Positions 1-8,500 of a stretch of DNA of 14,870 nt are shown here, piece after piece (position 1 is the first letter of the stretch; the number at the start of each line of letters is the position of its first letter). Under the pieces are notes generated by a model. It ran no database searches, was not told the DNA's origin, and was given only the letters and a program-made list of their open reading frames with translations. The DNA is taken from assembly GCA_017989775.1 (NCBI GenBank), contig JAGNPF010000004.1:1-14870 (forward strand), given 5' to 3'. The DNA comes from Flavobacterium sp. (GTDB lineage Bacteria; Bacteroidota; Bacteroidia; Flavobacteriales; Flavobacteriaceae). Made by a program: the position numbers and the translations under genes.

Positions 1-879
1 AATCAAAGAAATGAAGCGCTAGATCATGCTCTTTTTCACGGGCCTCCCGGTTTGGGAAAGACTACCTTGGCCAACATTTTGGCCAACGAATTGCAAGTGG
101 GAATCAAGATAACTTCCGGCCCCGTTTTGGACAAGCCTGGCGATTTGGCAGGATTGCTGACCAATCTCGAAGAAAGAGACGTTTTGTTTATTGACGAAAT
201 TCACCGTTTGAGCCCCATTGTCGAAGAATACCTGTACTCGGCAATGGAAGATTTCAAGATTGACATTATGATTGAATCGGGTCCCAATGCCAGAACTGTT
301 CAAATCAATTTGAATCCATTTACTTTAATTGGTGCAACAACTCGTTCCGGATTATTGACGGCTCCGATGCGAGCCCGTTTCGGAATTTCATCCCGATTAC
401 AATATTATACCACCGAACTTTTGACGACCATTGTCGAACGAAGTGCTTCCATTCTTAAAATGCCCATTTCCATGGAAGCCGCCATCGAAATTGCGGGTCG
501 AAGCAGGGGAACACCTCGTATTGCCAATGCCTTGTTGCGTCGTGTGCGTGACTTTGCCCAAATAAAAGGAAATGGAACCATCGATATCGAGATTGCACGC
601 TATGCCTTGAAAGCGTTGAATGTTGACGCCCACGGTTTGGACGAAATGGACAACAAGATTTTGAACACCATAATCGATAAATTCAAGGGTGGTCCGGTAG
701 GTTTGTCCACTTTGGCAACAGCCGTTTCGGAAAGTAGCGAAACCATCGAAGAAGTGTATGAACCCTTTTTGATTCAAGAAGGATTCATTATGCGAACGCC
801 AAGAGGAAGGGAAGTTACTGAGAAAGCATATAAACACCTCGGAAAAGTTAGAACCAATATTCAAGGTGGATTATTTTGA
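1..879 (+). CDS. ruvB: Holliday junction branch migration ATPase RuvB (5' truncated by the window edge)
   Basis: RuvB is the AAA+ motor of the RuvAB complex; it pumps DNA through RuvA-bound Holliday junctions during recombinational repair in the cytoplasm. The reading frame is open from base 1 and 292 residues are visible. Full-length RuvB is about 340 residues, so roughly 50 N-terminal residues lie upstream. Seen in order (visible numbering): Walker [10 protein letters not shown] at residues 14-22, Walker B VLFIDEIH at 61-68, sensor 1 GATTRSG at 111-117, the arginine-finger segment APMRARFG at 121-128, the sensor 2 region [12 protein letters not shown], and the C-terminal winged helix starting near [10 protein letters not shown]. 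All motifs are intact. The stop codon TGA overlaps the TTG start of queG by 4 nt, so the two are probably co-transcribed and translationally coupled. Its partner gene ruvA is about 4 kb downstream in a separate unit. Identification is secure. Confidence 0.97.
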   Translation, partial: NQRNEALDHALFHGPPGLGKTTLANILANELQVGIKITSGPVLDKPGDLAGLLTNLEERDVLFIDEIHRLSPIVEEYLYSAMEDFKIDIMIESGPNARTVQINLNPFTLIGATTRSGLLTAPMRARFGISSRLQYYTTELLTTIVERSASILKMPISMEAAIEIAGRSRGTPRIANALLRRVRDFAQIKGNGTIDIEIARYALKALNVDAHGLDEMDNKILNTIIDKFKGGPVGLSTLATAVSESSETIEEVYEPFLIQEGFIMRTPRGREVTEKAYKHLGKVRTNIQGGLF

Positions 880-1799
880 TAAACAATAAAGAAAAATACA
901 CACAATTTATAAAAGCCGAATCTAAAAGACTCGGCTTTTTGTCTTGCGGGATATCCAAGGCAGGATTTTTGGAAGATGAAGCGCCTCGATTGGAACGTTG
1001 GCTAAACAATCGAATGAATGGTCAAATGTCCTATATGGAGAATAATTTTGACAAACGTTTGAATCCTACTTTGCTGGTTGAAGGTGCCAAAAGCGTGGTT
1101 TCTCTTTTGTTGAATTATTATCCTTCCCAATTTCAGAATCAGGATTCCTATAAGATTTCCAAATACGCTTACGGACAAGATTACCATTTTGTAATCAAAG
1201 ATAAACTGAAAGAGTTGTTGTATTCAATTCAGTCAGAAATAGGAGATGTTTCAGGTCGTGCTTTTGTGGACTCAGCTCCTGTTTTGGATAAAGCTTGGGC
1301 AGCCAAAAGCGGTTTGGGTTGGATTGGTAAAAATGGCAATTTGTTGACCCAAAAAGTGGGCTCTTTTTATTTCATAGCCGAACTCATTATCGACCTAGAT
1401 TTGGATTACGACAACGCTACAACCGATCATTGTGGTTCTTGCACGGCCTGTATCGATGCTTGTCCGACACAAGCCATTGTTGAACCTCGTATTGTCGATG
1501 GTAGCAAATGTATTTCTTATTTTACCATCGAACTCAAAGAAAATATTCCCGTAGAAATGAAGGGCAAATTCGATGATTGGGCTTTTGGTTGTGATGTGTG
1601 TCAAGATGTATGTCCTTGGAATCGATTTTCCAAGCCACACAACGAGCCTCTTTTTAATCCCAATCCAGAAATACTTTCCTTATCCAAGAAAGATTGGACG
1701 GAATTGACCGAAGATACCTTTAAAAAGGTTTTCAAAAATTCCCCAATAAAAAGGACTAAGTTCGATGGGCTTAAGAGAAATCTGTCTTTTTTGAAGTGA
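876..1799 (+). CDS. queG: Epoxyqueuosine reductase QueG
   Basis: QueG is a cobalamin- and iron-sulfur-dependent cytoplasmic enzyme that reduces epoxyqueuosine to queuosine at the tRNA wobble position. The product is 307 aa, fitting the short form without a C-terminal HEAT domain. Seen: the segment [20 protein letters not shown] near residues 131-150, whose Asp132 matches the proposed catalytic Asp of the family; the first 4Fe-4S motif with Cys186, 189, 192 and 196; then Cys212 and the second motif with Cys239, 242 and 246 ending in CPWN. The start is TTG at 876: the frame is closed by TAG at 849-851, no ATG or GTG lies between, and the first family-like residues follow at once. An AGGTGGA stretch (864-870) sits 5 nt upstream. 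A terminator-like hairpin lies within codons 12-22. No other queuosine gene is present in the window. Confidence 0.95.
   Translation: MINNKEKYTQFIKAESKRLGFLSCGISKAGFLEDEAPRLERWLNNRMNGQMSYMENNFDKRLNPTLLVEGAKSVVSLLLNYYPSQFQNQDSYKISKYAYGQDYHFVIKDKLKELLYSIQSEIGDVSGRAFVDSAPVLDKAWAAKSGLGWIGKNGNLLTQKVGSFYFIAELIIDLDLDYDNATTDHCGSCTACIDACPTQAIVEPRIVDGSKCISYFTIELKENIPVEMKGKFDDWAFGCDVCQDVCPWNRFSKPHNEPLFNPNPEILSLSKKDWTELTEDTFKKVFKNSPIKRTKFDGLKRNLSFLK
911..940 (+). other. Terminator-like hairpin inside the 5' end of queG
   Basis: An inverted repeat pairs 911-922 with 928-939: 12 positions with one A/C mismatch (920/930), GC-rich core GCCGA/TCGGC, a 5-nt loop TAAAA, an A-tract on the left and five T's (936-940) on the right. 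In form it is an intrinsic, possibly bidirectional, terminator 32 nt downstream of the ruvB stop, yet it lies within the queG reading frame and encodes residues 12-22. It could attenuate read-through from ruvB into queG, or it may be a by-product of the encoded residues. The structure is directly visible; the function is inferred. Confidence 0.5.
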
Positions 1800-1997
1800 T
1801 TATGATAAGTTAACGAAATCGTTTTAGAAGAAATTAATGTGCTGTTGGTGTTTTTTTTAAACGCATTTTATATCCTGAAAAAGTATTTAGACAGATTTTA
1901 TATTAGATATTTTATAAAAAAAAAGTGAGCAATGTTGATTTTTTTTCTAAATTTATGATTCGAAAAAAATAAAAATTTACATTAAATATTTCCTGTT
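1800..1997. other. AT-rich intergenic gap between queG and the CBS-domain gene
   Basis: This 198-nt gap is very AT-rich and carries homopolymer runs: T8 at 1851-1858, A9 at 1916-1924 and T8 at 1939-1946. A short AACG/CGTT hairpin at 1812-1823 followed by TTTT is too weak to call a terminator with confidence. I found no exact TAnnTTTG element. TAAATTTA at 1948-1955 is a one-mismatch form, but the nearest TTG (1935-1937) is only 10 nt upstream. The promoter of the downstream gene is presumably here but cannot be placed. Confidence 0.4.
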
Positions 1998-2423
1998 ATG
2001 ACAGTTAGCCAAATATTAGCGAAAAAAGGTAAAGAGGTTTTTTCCGTATTGCCAACAATTACGGTTTTTGAAGCCCTGGGAGTGATGAGTGAAAAAAATA
2101 TTGGAGCTATTCTAATAATTGAAGACAACGTATTGAAAGGGATTTTGTCCGAAAGGGATTATGCCAGAAAAATTGCTTTGAAGGCTAAATCCTCCAAGAA
2201 AACATTGGTTCACGAAATTATGGAAGAAAATGTTGTTACCGTAAAAACATCTGACAAATTGGATTATTGTATGGCGTTGATGGATGCCAAAAGAGTAAGA
2301 CATTTGCCTGTTATTGAAAATGATGTAGTTATTGGTATTGTTTCCATTAGCGATGTCGTAAAAGCCATCATTGAAATACAAAAAGAAACCATCAAGCATT
2401 TGGATTCTTATATTTCACAATAA
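1998..2423 (+). CDS. Tandem CBS-domain protein
   Basis: This is a 141-aa soluble protein made almost entirely of two CBS domains, roughly residues 12-68 and 75-130. Such a pair folds into a Bateman module that usually binds adenine nucleotides (AMP, ATP, SAM) and acts as an energy or ligand sensor. Typical features seen are GAILIIEDNVLKGILSERD in the first domain and VRHLPVIENDVVIGIVSISD in the second, both with the closing D-[YV] and following helix expected of CBS repeats. There is no signal peptide, membrane segment or attached catalytic domain, so the partner and process cannot be read from the sequence. It starts with ATG in an AT-rich leader and appears monocistronic: 198 nt separate it from queG and a strong terminator follows. 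It is the size of widespread stand-alone CBS proteins of bacteria. Fold assignment is secure; role unknown. Confidence 0.9.
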   Translation: MTVSQILAKKGKEVFSVLPTITVFEALGVMSEKNIGAILIIEDNVLKGILSERDYARKIALKAKSSKKTLVHEIMEENVVTVKTSDKLDYCMALMDAKRVRHLPVIENDVVIGIVSISDVVKAIIEIQKETIKHLDSYISQ

Positions 2424-2441
2424 AGAAATAAGACAAGAAAG

Positions 2442-2472
2442 AAATAGCTGCAGATAGTGCAGCTATTTTTTT
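2442..2472 (+). terminator. Intrinsic terminator after the CBS-domain gene
   Basis: A perfect 11-bp stem pairs 2442-2452 (AAATAGCTGCA) with 2458-2468 (TGCAGCTATTT) around the 5-nt loop GATAG. A T-run follows (T's from 2466 to 2472). It starts 19 nt after the stop codon at 2421-2423 and lies well before maeB, so it should end the CBS-gene transcript and isolate maeB. Confidence 0.9.
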
Positions 2473-2544
2473 GTTTAATAGAAGGTGATTAAAGCCGTGC
2501 CTTCCAAATAAAACAGTAATACTAGAATAAAATAATAATTAAAA

Positions 2545-4830
2545 ATGGACAAAAACAGTAAAAGAAAAGAAGCGTTGTTGTATCATGCACAACCTACGCC
2601 AGGAAAGATTCAAGTTGTGCCAACCAAAAAATATGCAACCCAAAGAGATTTGTCTTTGGCATATTCACCGGGAGTTGCCGAGCCTTGCTTGGAAATTGCC
2701 AAGGACATAAACAATGTGTATAAATATACCGCCAAAGGAAATCTGGTTGCGGTAATCTCCAATGGAACCGCCGTTTTGGGACTCGGCGACATTGGACCGG
2801 AAGCAGGAAAACCAGTAATGGAAGGTAAGGGGTTGTTGTTCAAAATCTTTGCTGGAATAGATGTATTCGATATTGAAATTGGAACTAAGGATGTTGAAGA
2901 ATTTATTCAAACGGTAAAAAACATTGCACCAACTTTTGGTGGGATTAATTTGGAAGACATCAAAGCTCCAGAGTCTTTTGAAATAGAAAGAAGGCTGGTC
3001 GAAGAATTGAATATTCCGGTAATGCATGATGACCAACACGGAACGGCAATTATATCCTCGGCAGCATTGTTGAACGCAGTAGAATTAGCTGGAAAAAAAC
3101 CGGAAGATTTGAAAATGGTGGTTTCTGGAGCAGGTTCTGCCGCATTGGCCTGTGCCAATATGTATGTTTTACTAGGACTTAAAACAGAAAATATCTTGAT
3201 GTTCAATAGCAAGGGGCTTTTGACAAAAGATAATCCTTCATTGTCAGAAATGCAACTAAAATATGCCACGGATAAAGCACCAATGACCTTGGAAGAAGCC
3301 TTGGTAGGTGCAGATATTTTCTTGGGATTGTCTTCAGGAAACATCATGACGCCCCAAATGTTGTTGGGAATGGCCGAAAATCCAATCGTTTTTGCAATGG
3401 CGAATCCAGACCCTGAGATAGCTTATAGTCTTGCCATCGAAACGCGTAAAGACGTCATCATGGCAACAGGTCGTTCCGACCATCCTAACCAAGTAAACAA
3501 TGTGTTAGGTTTTCCTTATATTTTCCGTGGAGCCTTGGATGTTCGTGCCACAAAAATAAACGAGGCCATGAAGATGGCTGCCGTAAGAGCTTTGGCTGCT
3601 TTGGCAAAAGAAAGTGTTCCCGAGCAAGTGAATATTGCCAATGGAGTTACCAAGTTGACTTTTGGTCGTGATTACATCATCCCATCTCCATTCGACCCTA
3701 GGTTGATTTCTGTTGTGGCTTCTGCCGTGGCAAAAGCAGCCATGGATTCGGGTGTGGCACAAAATCCAATTTTGGATTGGGAGAAGTATGAAGAAGAACT
3801 TTTGGGACGTTTGGGAACCGACAACAAAATGTTGCGATTATTGGACAACCGTGCCAAAATCAATCCAAAAACAATAGTTTTTCCGGAAGCAGAACATTTG
3901 GATGTCCTCAAAGCAGCCCAAATTGTGTCGGAAGAAGGAATTGGTGTTCCAATTTTGCTGGGGAAAAAGGATATTATTCTGGAATTAAAAAAGGAACTTG
4001 GTTTTGATGCCGATGTCCAAATTATAGATCCTAAGGTTAAAGACGAAGAGCAAAGAAGACACAGGTTTGCCAAGGCATTTTGGAAAACAAGACAAAGAAG
4101 CGGAATCTCTTTGTATGATGCTCAAAATTTAATGCGCGAAAGAAATTATTTTGGAGCTATGATGGTCAATGAAGGCGAAGCCGATGCCTTGGTTACGGGG
4201 CATTCCCGAAGTTATCCGTCGGTGGTTAAACCCATGTTGCAACTTATCGAAAGAGCGCCAGGAGTTTCTCTCGTGGCTACAACCAACATGATGTTGACCG
4301 ATCGCGGACCAATGTTCTTGTCCGACACGGCCATTAACATCAATCCATCGGCAGACGATTTGGCGAAAATTGCCATTATGACGGCCAATGCCGCCAAAAT
4401 GTTCGGAATTACTCCCGTGATTGCTATGGTTTCTTTCTCCAATTTTGGTTCTTCCCATAATGAAGGAGCTGCAAAAGTTAGACAAGCAGTGGCTTATTTG
4501 CATAAACACCACCCGGACATTGTGGTTGATGGAGAGATTCAGGCCGATTTTGCCCTAAATCCAGAAATGTTAAAAGCCAAGTTTCCGTTTTCAAAATTAG
4601 CTGGAAAAGAGGTGAATGTCTTGATTTTTCCTAATCTTGAAGCGGCCAACATCACCTACAAACTTTTGAAAGAATTGAACAAAGTAGATTCAATAGGGCC
4701 AATTATGTTGGGAATGGGCAAACCGATACACATCTTTCAACTGGGAGCCAGCGTGGAAGAAATGGTTCATATGTCGGCAATTGCCGTTATTGATGCTCAA
4801 GAAAATGAAAAGAAATTAGAGAAAAAATAA
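2545..4830 (+). CDS. maeB: NADP-dependent malic enzyme with C-terminal phosphotransacetylase-like domain
   Basis: MaeB oxidatively decarboxylates L-malate to pyruvate, supplying NADPH and pyruvate in the cytoplasm. The 761-aa length matches the large MaeB class (about 760 aa in E. coli). Domains: malic N-terminal about 1-160, Rossmann NAD(P)-binding about 165-430, phosphotransacetylase-like about 440-755. Seen: [11 protein letters not shown] with candidate catalytic Tyr40; EGKGLLFK with Lys95; metal ligands Glu137-Asp138 (LEDIKAPE) and Asp162-Asp163 (MHDDQHGTA); dinucleotide fold VSGAGSAA at 193-200. The C-terminal domain resembles Pta, but in characterised MaeB proteins it is regulatory (acetyl-CoA responsive), not an active acetyltransferase. 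NADP preference is inferred from the fused architecture. The ATG follows an A-rich leader (aattaaaa), as usual in Bacteroidota. It is flanked by terminator-like hairpins on both sides and is probably monocistronic. I found no TAnnTTTG element in 2473-2544. Confidence 0.95.
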   Translation: MDKNSKRKEALLYHAQPTPGKIQVVPTKKYATQRDLSLAYSPGVAEPCLEIAKDINNVYKYTAKGNLVAVISNGTAVLGLGDIGPEAGKPVMEGKGLLFKIFAGIDVFDIEIGTKDVEEFIQTVKNIAPTFGGINLEDIKAPESFEIERRLVEELNIPVMHDDQHGTAIISSAALLNAVELAGKKPEDLKMVVSGAGSAALACANMYVLLGLKTENILMFNSKGLLTKDNPSLSEMQLKYATDKAPMTLEEALVGADIFLGLSSGNIMTPQMLLGMAENPIVFAMANPDPEIAYSLAIETRKDVIMATGRSDHPNQVNNVLGFPYIFRGALDVRATKINEAMKMAAVRALAALAKESVPEQVNIANGVTKLTFGRDYIIPSPFDPRLISVVASAVAKAAMDSGVAQNPILDWEKYEEELLGRLGTDNKMLRLLDNRAKINPKTIVFPEAEHLDVLKAAQIVSEEGIGVPILLGKKDIILELKKELGFDADVQIIDPKVKDEEQRRHRFAKAFWKTRQRSGISLYDAQNLMRERNYFGAMMVNEGEADALVTGHSRSYPSVVKPMLQLIERAPGVSLVATTNMMLTDRGPMFLSDTAININPSADDLAKIAIMTANAAKMFGITPVIAMVSFSNFGSSHNEGAAKVRQAVAYLHKHHPDIVVDGEIQADFALNPEMLKAKFPFSKLAGKEVNVLIFPNLEAANITYKLLKELNKVDSIGPIMLGMGKPIHIFQLGASVEEMVHMSAIAVIDAQENEKKLEKK

Positions 4831-4853
4831 AATAATTCTTCTTCAATAACAGG

Positions 4854-4890
4854 ACTTATATAAATTTGGCGAGAATTTATATAAGTTTTG
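4854..4890 (+). terminator. AT-rich hairpin after maeB, candidate terminator overlapping the ruvA promoter
   Basis: A perfect 13-bp inverted repeat pairs 4854-4866 (ACTTATATAAATT) with 4874-4886 (AATTTATATAAGT) around the 7-nt loop TGGCGAG, followed by TTTTG. It starts 23 nt after the maeB stop. The stem is long but nearly all A/T, so it is a weaker terminator than the one at 2442-2472. Its right flank and loop coincide with candidate ruvA promoter elements, so it could alternatively be an operator or a 5' regulatory structure. Confidence 0.6.
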
Positions 4891-4899
4891 TTATATTTG
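4865..4899 (+). promoter_or_regulatory. Candidate flavobacterial promoter for ruvA-sprA
   Basis: TATATTTG at 4892-4899 is a perfect match to the Bacteroidota -7 element TAnnTTTG. TTTG at 4865-4868 is a candidate -33 element 23 nt upstream, at the long end of the usual spacing. A start about 7 nt downstream of the -7 element would give a short leader of roughly 13 nt before the ruvA ATG at 4919. A second exact match, TAAATTTG at 4861-4868, has no TTG at suitable distance. This is pattern matching only. Confidence 0.55.
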
Positions 4900-4918
4900 G
4901 ACGATATAAAATTCATCG

Positions 4919-5500
4919 ATGATAGCACATTTACAAGGAAAATTAGTTGAGAAATCGCCAACGGAAGTAGTCATAGATTGCGGAGGAGTTGGGTATCACG
5001 TGAATATTTCCTTGCATACCTATTCCTTGCTCCCTGCGACAGATTTTATTAAATTGTTCACATATCTTCAAATCAAGGAAGATGCCCACACTTTGTTCGG
5101 TTTTGTGGAAAAATCAGAAAGAGAAATTTTCAAATTGTTGTTGTCCGTTTCAGGAATCGGAGCCAGTATTGCCAGAACGATGTTGTCTTCGTTGGATCCA
5201 AAGCAAATCACGAATGCCATAGCATCGGGAGACGTGACCACTATCCAGTCCATAAAAGGAATTGGAAGCAAGACGGCACAAAGGGTAATACTCGATTTGA
5301 AGGAAAAAGTGTTAAAATTGTACGATTTGGATGAAGTTTCCATGTCGCAAAGCAATACTAATAGAGATGAGGCGTTATCAGCCTTGGAGGTGTTGGGGTT
5401 TGTTAGAAAAACTTCCGAAAAAATAGTCGAAAAAATAGTGAAAGAGGCCCCAGATAGTTCAGTTGAATATATTATTAAGCAAGCTTTAAAAAACTTATAA
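4919..5500 (+). CDS. ruvA: Holliday junction DNA-binding protein RuvA
   Basis: RuvA binds four-way junctions as a tetramer and loads the RuvB motor. The product is 193 aa (about 200 is usual). It has the three expected domains: an OB-fold at about 1-62 starting MIAHLQGKLVEK; paired helix-hairpin-helix motifs at about 72-130, visible as SVSGIGASIARTML and SIKGIGSKTAQRVI; and a C-terminal RuvB-binding helical domain at about 147-193. The acidic pin is conserved as Glu54-Asp55 in KEDAH, matching Glu55-Asp56 of E. coli. The ATG start gives the canonical N-terminus. A perfect TAnnTTTG element lies 20 nt upstream. The stop codon is only 2 nt before the sprA start, so ruvA is the leading gene of a ruvA-sprA unit and sits apart from ruvB. 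The gene appears intact. Confidence 0.97.
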   Translation: MIAHLQGKLVEKSPTEVVIDCGGVGYHVNISLHTYSLLPATDFIKLFTYLQIKEDAHTLFGFVEKSEREIFKLLLSVSGIGASIARTMLSSLDPKQITNAIASGDVTTIQSIKGIGSKTAQRVILDLKEKVLKLYDLDEVSMSQSNTNRDEALSALEVLGFVRKTSEKIVEKIVKEAPDSSVEYIIKQALKNL

Positions 5501-5502
5501 AG

Positions 5503-8500
5503 TTGAAAATACAGTATTTTAAAAAGAACCAATTCGTGCATAAAATTTGCACCCTTTTTATAGTTGTTTTTGGTAGTTTTGTGTCCAGAGCTCAAGTGGC
5601 TCCAGTGCCCCAAGACACTACCAATACTGGATTTTCCACGGGAAAAATTCAAATCAAGGATCCGGCAAGCATTCTGAAATCATACACTTATGATCCTGTT
5701 ACCGGGATGTATGTCTATACTAAAACCATAGATGGTTTTCCTACCAATTACCCTACTATTTTATCGCCAAAGGAATACGAAGATTTGGTCAGAAAAGAAT
5801 CGATGCGCAACTATTTCAAGCAAAAACTGGATGCCATCGACGGGAATAAAGACGGTAGCGACGCGGCAAAAAAAGATTTGTTGCCAAGGTATTACGTGAA
5901 ATCGGGACTTTTCGAATCCATTTTTGGCAGCAACACCATCGACGTGAAACCAACGGGTTCCATAGAAATGGACTTCGGATTGCGCTATACAAAACAGGAC
6001 AATCCCGCATTTTCTCCCAGAAACAGATCGACCACTTCTTTTGATTTTAACCAAAGAATAAGCATGAGTTTGATGGGGAAAGTGGGAACTCGATTGAATG
6101 TCAATGTCAATTACGACACCCAATCGACCTTTGCTTTTCAAAACTTGATCAAGTTGGAATATACGCCTTCTGAAGACGACATTATCCAGAAAATAGAGGT
6201 TGGTAACGTGAGTATGCCCCTGAACAGTGCCTTGATTAAAGGCCCCCAAAGTTTGTTCGGGGTTAAAACCAAACTGCAATTTGGAAAAACATCCATCACT
6301 GGAGTATTTTCGGAACAAAAATCCCAAACCAAAACGGTGGTGGCCGAAGGCGGAGGAACGGTCCAGGATTTTGAAATGTTTGCTCTGGATTATGACAGTG
6401 ACAGGCACTTTTTTCTTTCGCAATACTTTCGACATAAATACGATGCCGCTCTAAAAAATTATCCTTTTATCGACAGTAGGGTGCAGATTTCGAGATTGGA
6501 AATTTGGGTAACCAACAAACAGAATCGCGTCAATACCACAACGGGAAACAATCTTAGAAACATTATTGCACTTCAGGATTTGGGAGAAGCACAATTGACG
6601 GGCTTGCCAGACAGCGAAGTCGTGGTTCTGGATCCTTCAACAGGCATGTTCAACAAACCCGCCGATTCTCCTTCGGACAACTCGAACAATGATTATGATC
6701 CGGCACAAATCGCCACGGGAACAGGCTTGTTGAACAACAATATTCGTGAAATAGCCACTTCGGGTTCTGGATTCAACGTTACCGTAAACGAAGGTGCCGA
6801 TTATTCCAAGTTGGAAAACGCCAGAAAATTGAATTCCAACGAATATACGTTTCATCCTCAATTGGGGTATATTTCGTTGCAACAAAGACTGGCCAACGAC
6901 GAGGTTTTGGCAGTGGCTTATCAGTACACCATTGGAGACCAAGTTTATCAAGTGGGGGAATTTGGTAACGACGGTGTGGATGCAACCCTGGTGTCGGGAA
7001 CAACTCCTTCCGATCAAGCCATCATCACCCAGAGTTTGGTGTTGAAAATGCTGAAAAGCAATTTGACCAATGTCAAAAATCCGGTTTGGAACCTGATGAT
7101 GAAAAACATTTATCAAATTCCGGGCGCTTACCAGTTGAAACAAGAAAATTTCAGGTTCAACATTCTTTACACCGATCCATCTCCAATCAATTATATTTCA
7201 CCAGTCTCGGGCAGTGCTTTTCCACCAAACCCAATTGCGGGAAATGAAGTTGCCGAAACGCCTTTGTTGAAAGTGTTCAATTTGGATAAATTGAATTTCA
7301 ACAATGATCCACAAGCGGGAGGTGACGGTTTCTTCGATTTCATGCAAGGAATGACGGTTGATACCCAAAATGGTCGCATCATCTTTACCACCAAAGAACC
7401 ATTTGGAGAATTGTTGTTCACCAAATTGTCGAATGGAGCAGGAGAAGACTACAAAGATTCCAGTACCTATAATCCCAACCAAAAGAAATATGTTTTCCGA
7501 AACATGTATTCCAATACCCAATCCGGAGCATTGCAGGATAGCGACAAGAATAAATTCCTGTTGCGGGGTAAATACAAATCTTCCGGTGGCGATGGAATTC
7601 CCATCGGGGCATTCAACGTGCCCAGAGGTTCGGTCGTGGTTACGGCAGGAGGAAGGGTTTTGGTTGAAGGAATCGATTACAGCGTGAATTACCAACTGGG
7701 ACGAGTTCAGATTTTGGATCCTTCGCTACAAGCTTCGAACACGCCAATCAATGTTTCGTTGGAAAACAACTCTATTTTTGGACAACAAACCAAACGTTTT
7801 TTTGGGGTTTATGTAGAACACAACATCTCCGACAAATTTTTGGTTGGAGCCACTTTTTTGAAATTGAATGAAAGACCATTTACCCAAAAATCCGGTTTTG
7901 GACAGGAATCCGTAAACAACAATATTTTTGGATTCAACACCAATTACTCGTCCGAAGTTCCGTTTTTGACCAGATTGGTAAACAAATTGCCCAATATGGA
8001 CACCGGTGTGCCTTCCAATGTGTCGGTGAGAGGGGAAGTGGCTTTCTTGAAGCCCGAAACGCCAAAAAATGACAGTTTCCAAGGGGAAGCAACCATATAT
8101 GTGGATGATTTTGAAGGCTCGCAATCCACTATCGACATGCGTTCGGCCTATGCCTGGAGTTTGGCATCCACGCCCATAAATGATGCCGAAAGTAATTATA
8201 ATTTCAATGGTTCGGCCAATGATTTGAGTTATGGACATAAAAGAGCCAAATTGGCCTGGTACACCATTGACCCCATTTTTTACACCCAAAAACCATCCGG
8301 AATTACAAATGACGATTTGTCCTTGAATAGCACCAGAAGGATTTTTAGCGAAGAACTTTACCCATTGACCGATATTGCGGCCGGGCAATCCCAAGTGGTC
8401 AATACTTTGGATTTGACTTATTTCCCTTCCGAAAGAGGAGCCTACAACAATGCCACAAATGTGTCCACAAATCCAAAGGATAATTTTGGAGGAATCATGC

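Noticed and set aside
1812..1825. queG terminator hairpin AACG/CGTT followed by TTTT
   Set aside because: The stem is only 4-5 bp with a 2-4 nt loop and a short T-run; too weak to call.
5068..5652. Minus-strand open frame (194 codons) spanning the ruvA-sprA junction
   Set aside because: Antisense to the well-supported ruvA and sprA N-terminus. The translation is low-complexity Ser/Lys/Asn-rich sequence with no family resemblance and no promoter.
7358..7687. Plus-strand open frame (109 codons) in another frame of sprA
   Set aside because: Embedded out of frame in sprA with no recognisable protein features; treated as a chance overlap.
7773..7780. TATTTTTG within sprA as an internal promoter
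   Set aside because: It matches TAnnTTTG, but the nearest TTG is only 11 nt upstream. Such octamers are frequent by chance in AT-rich coding DNA.
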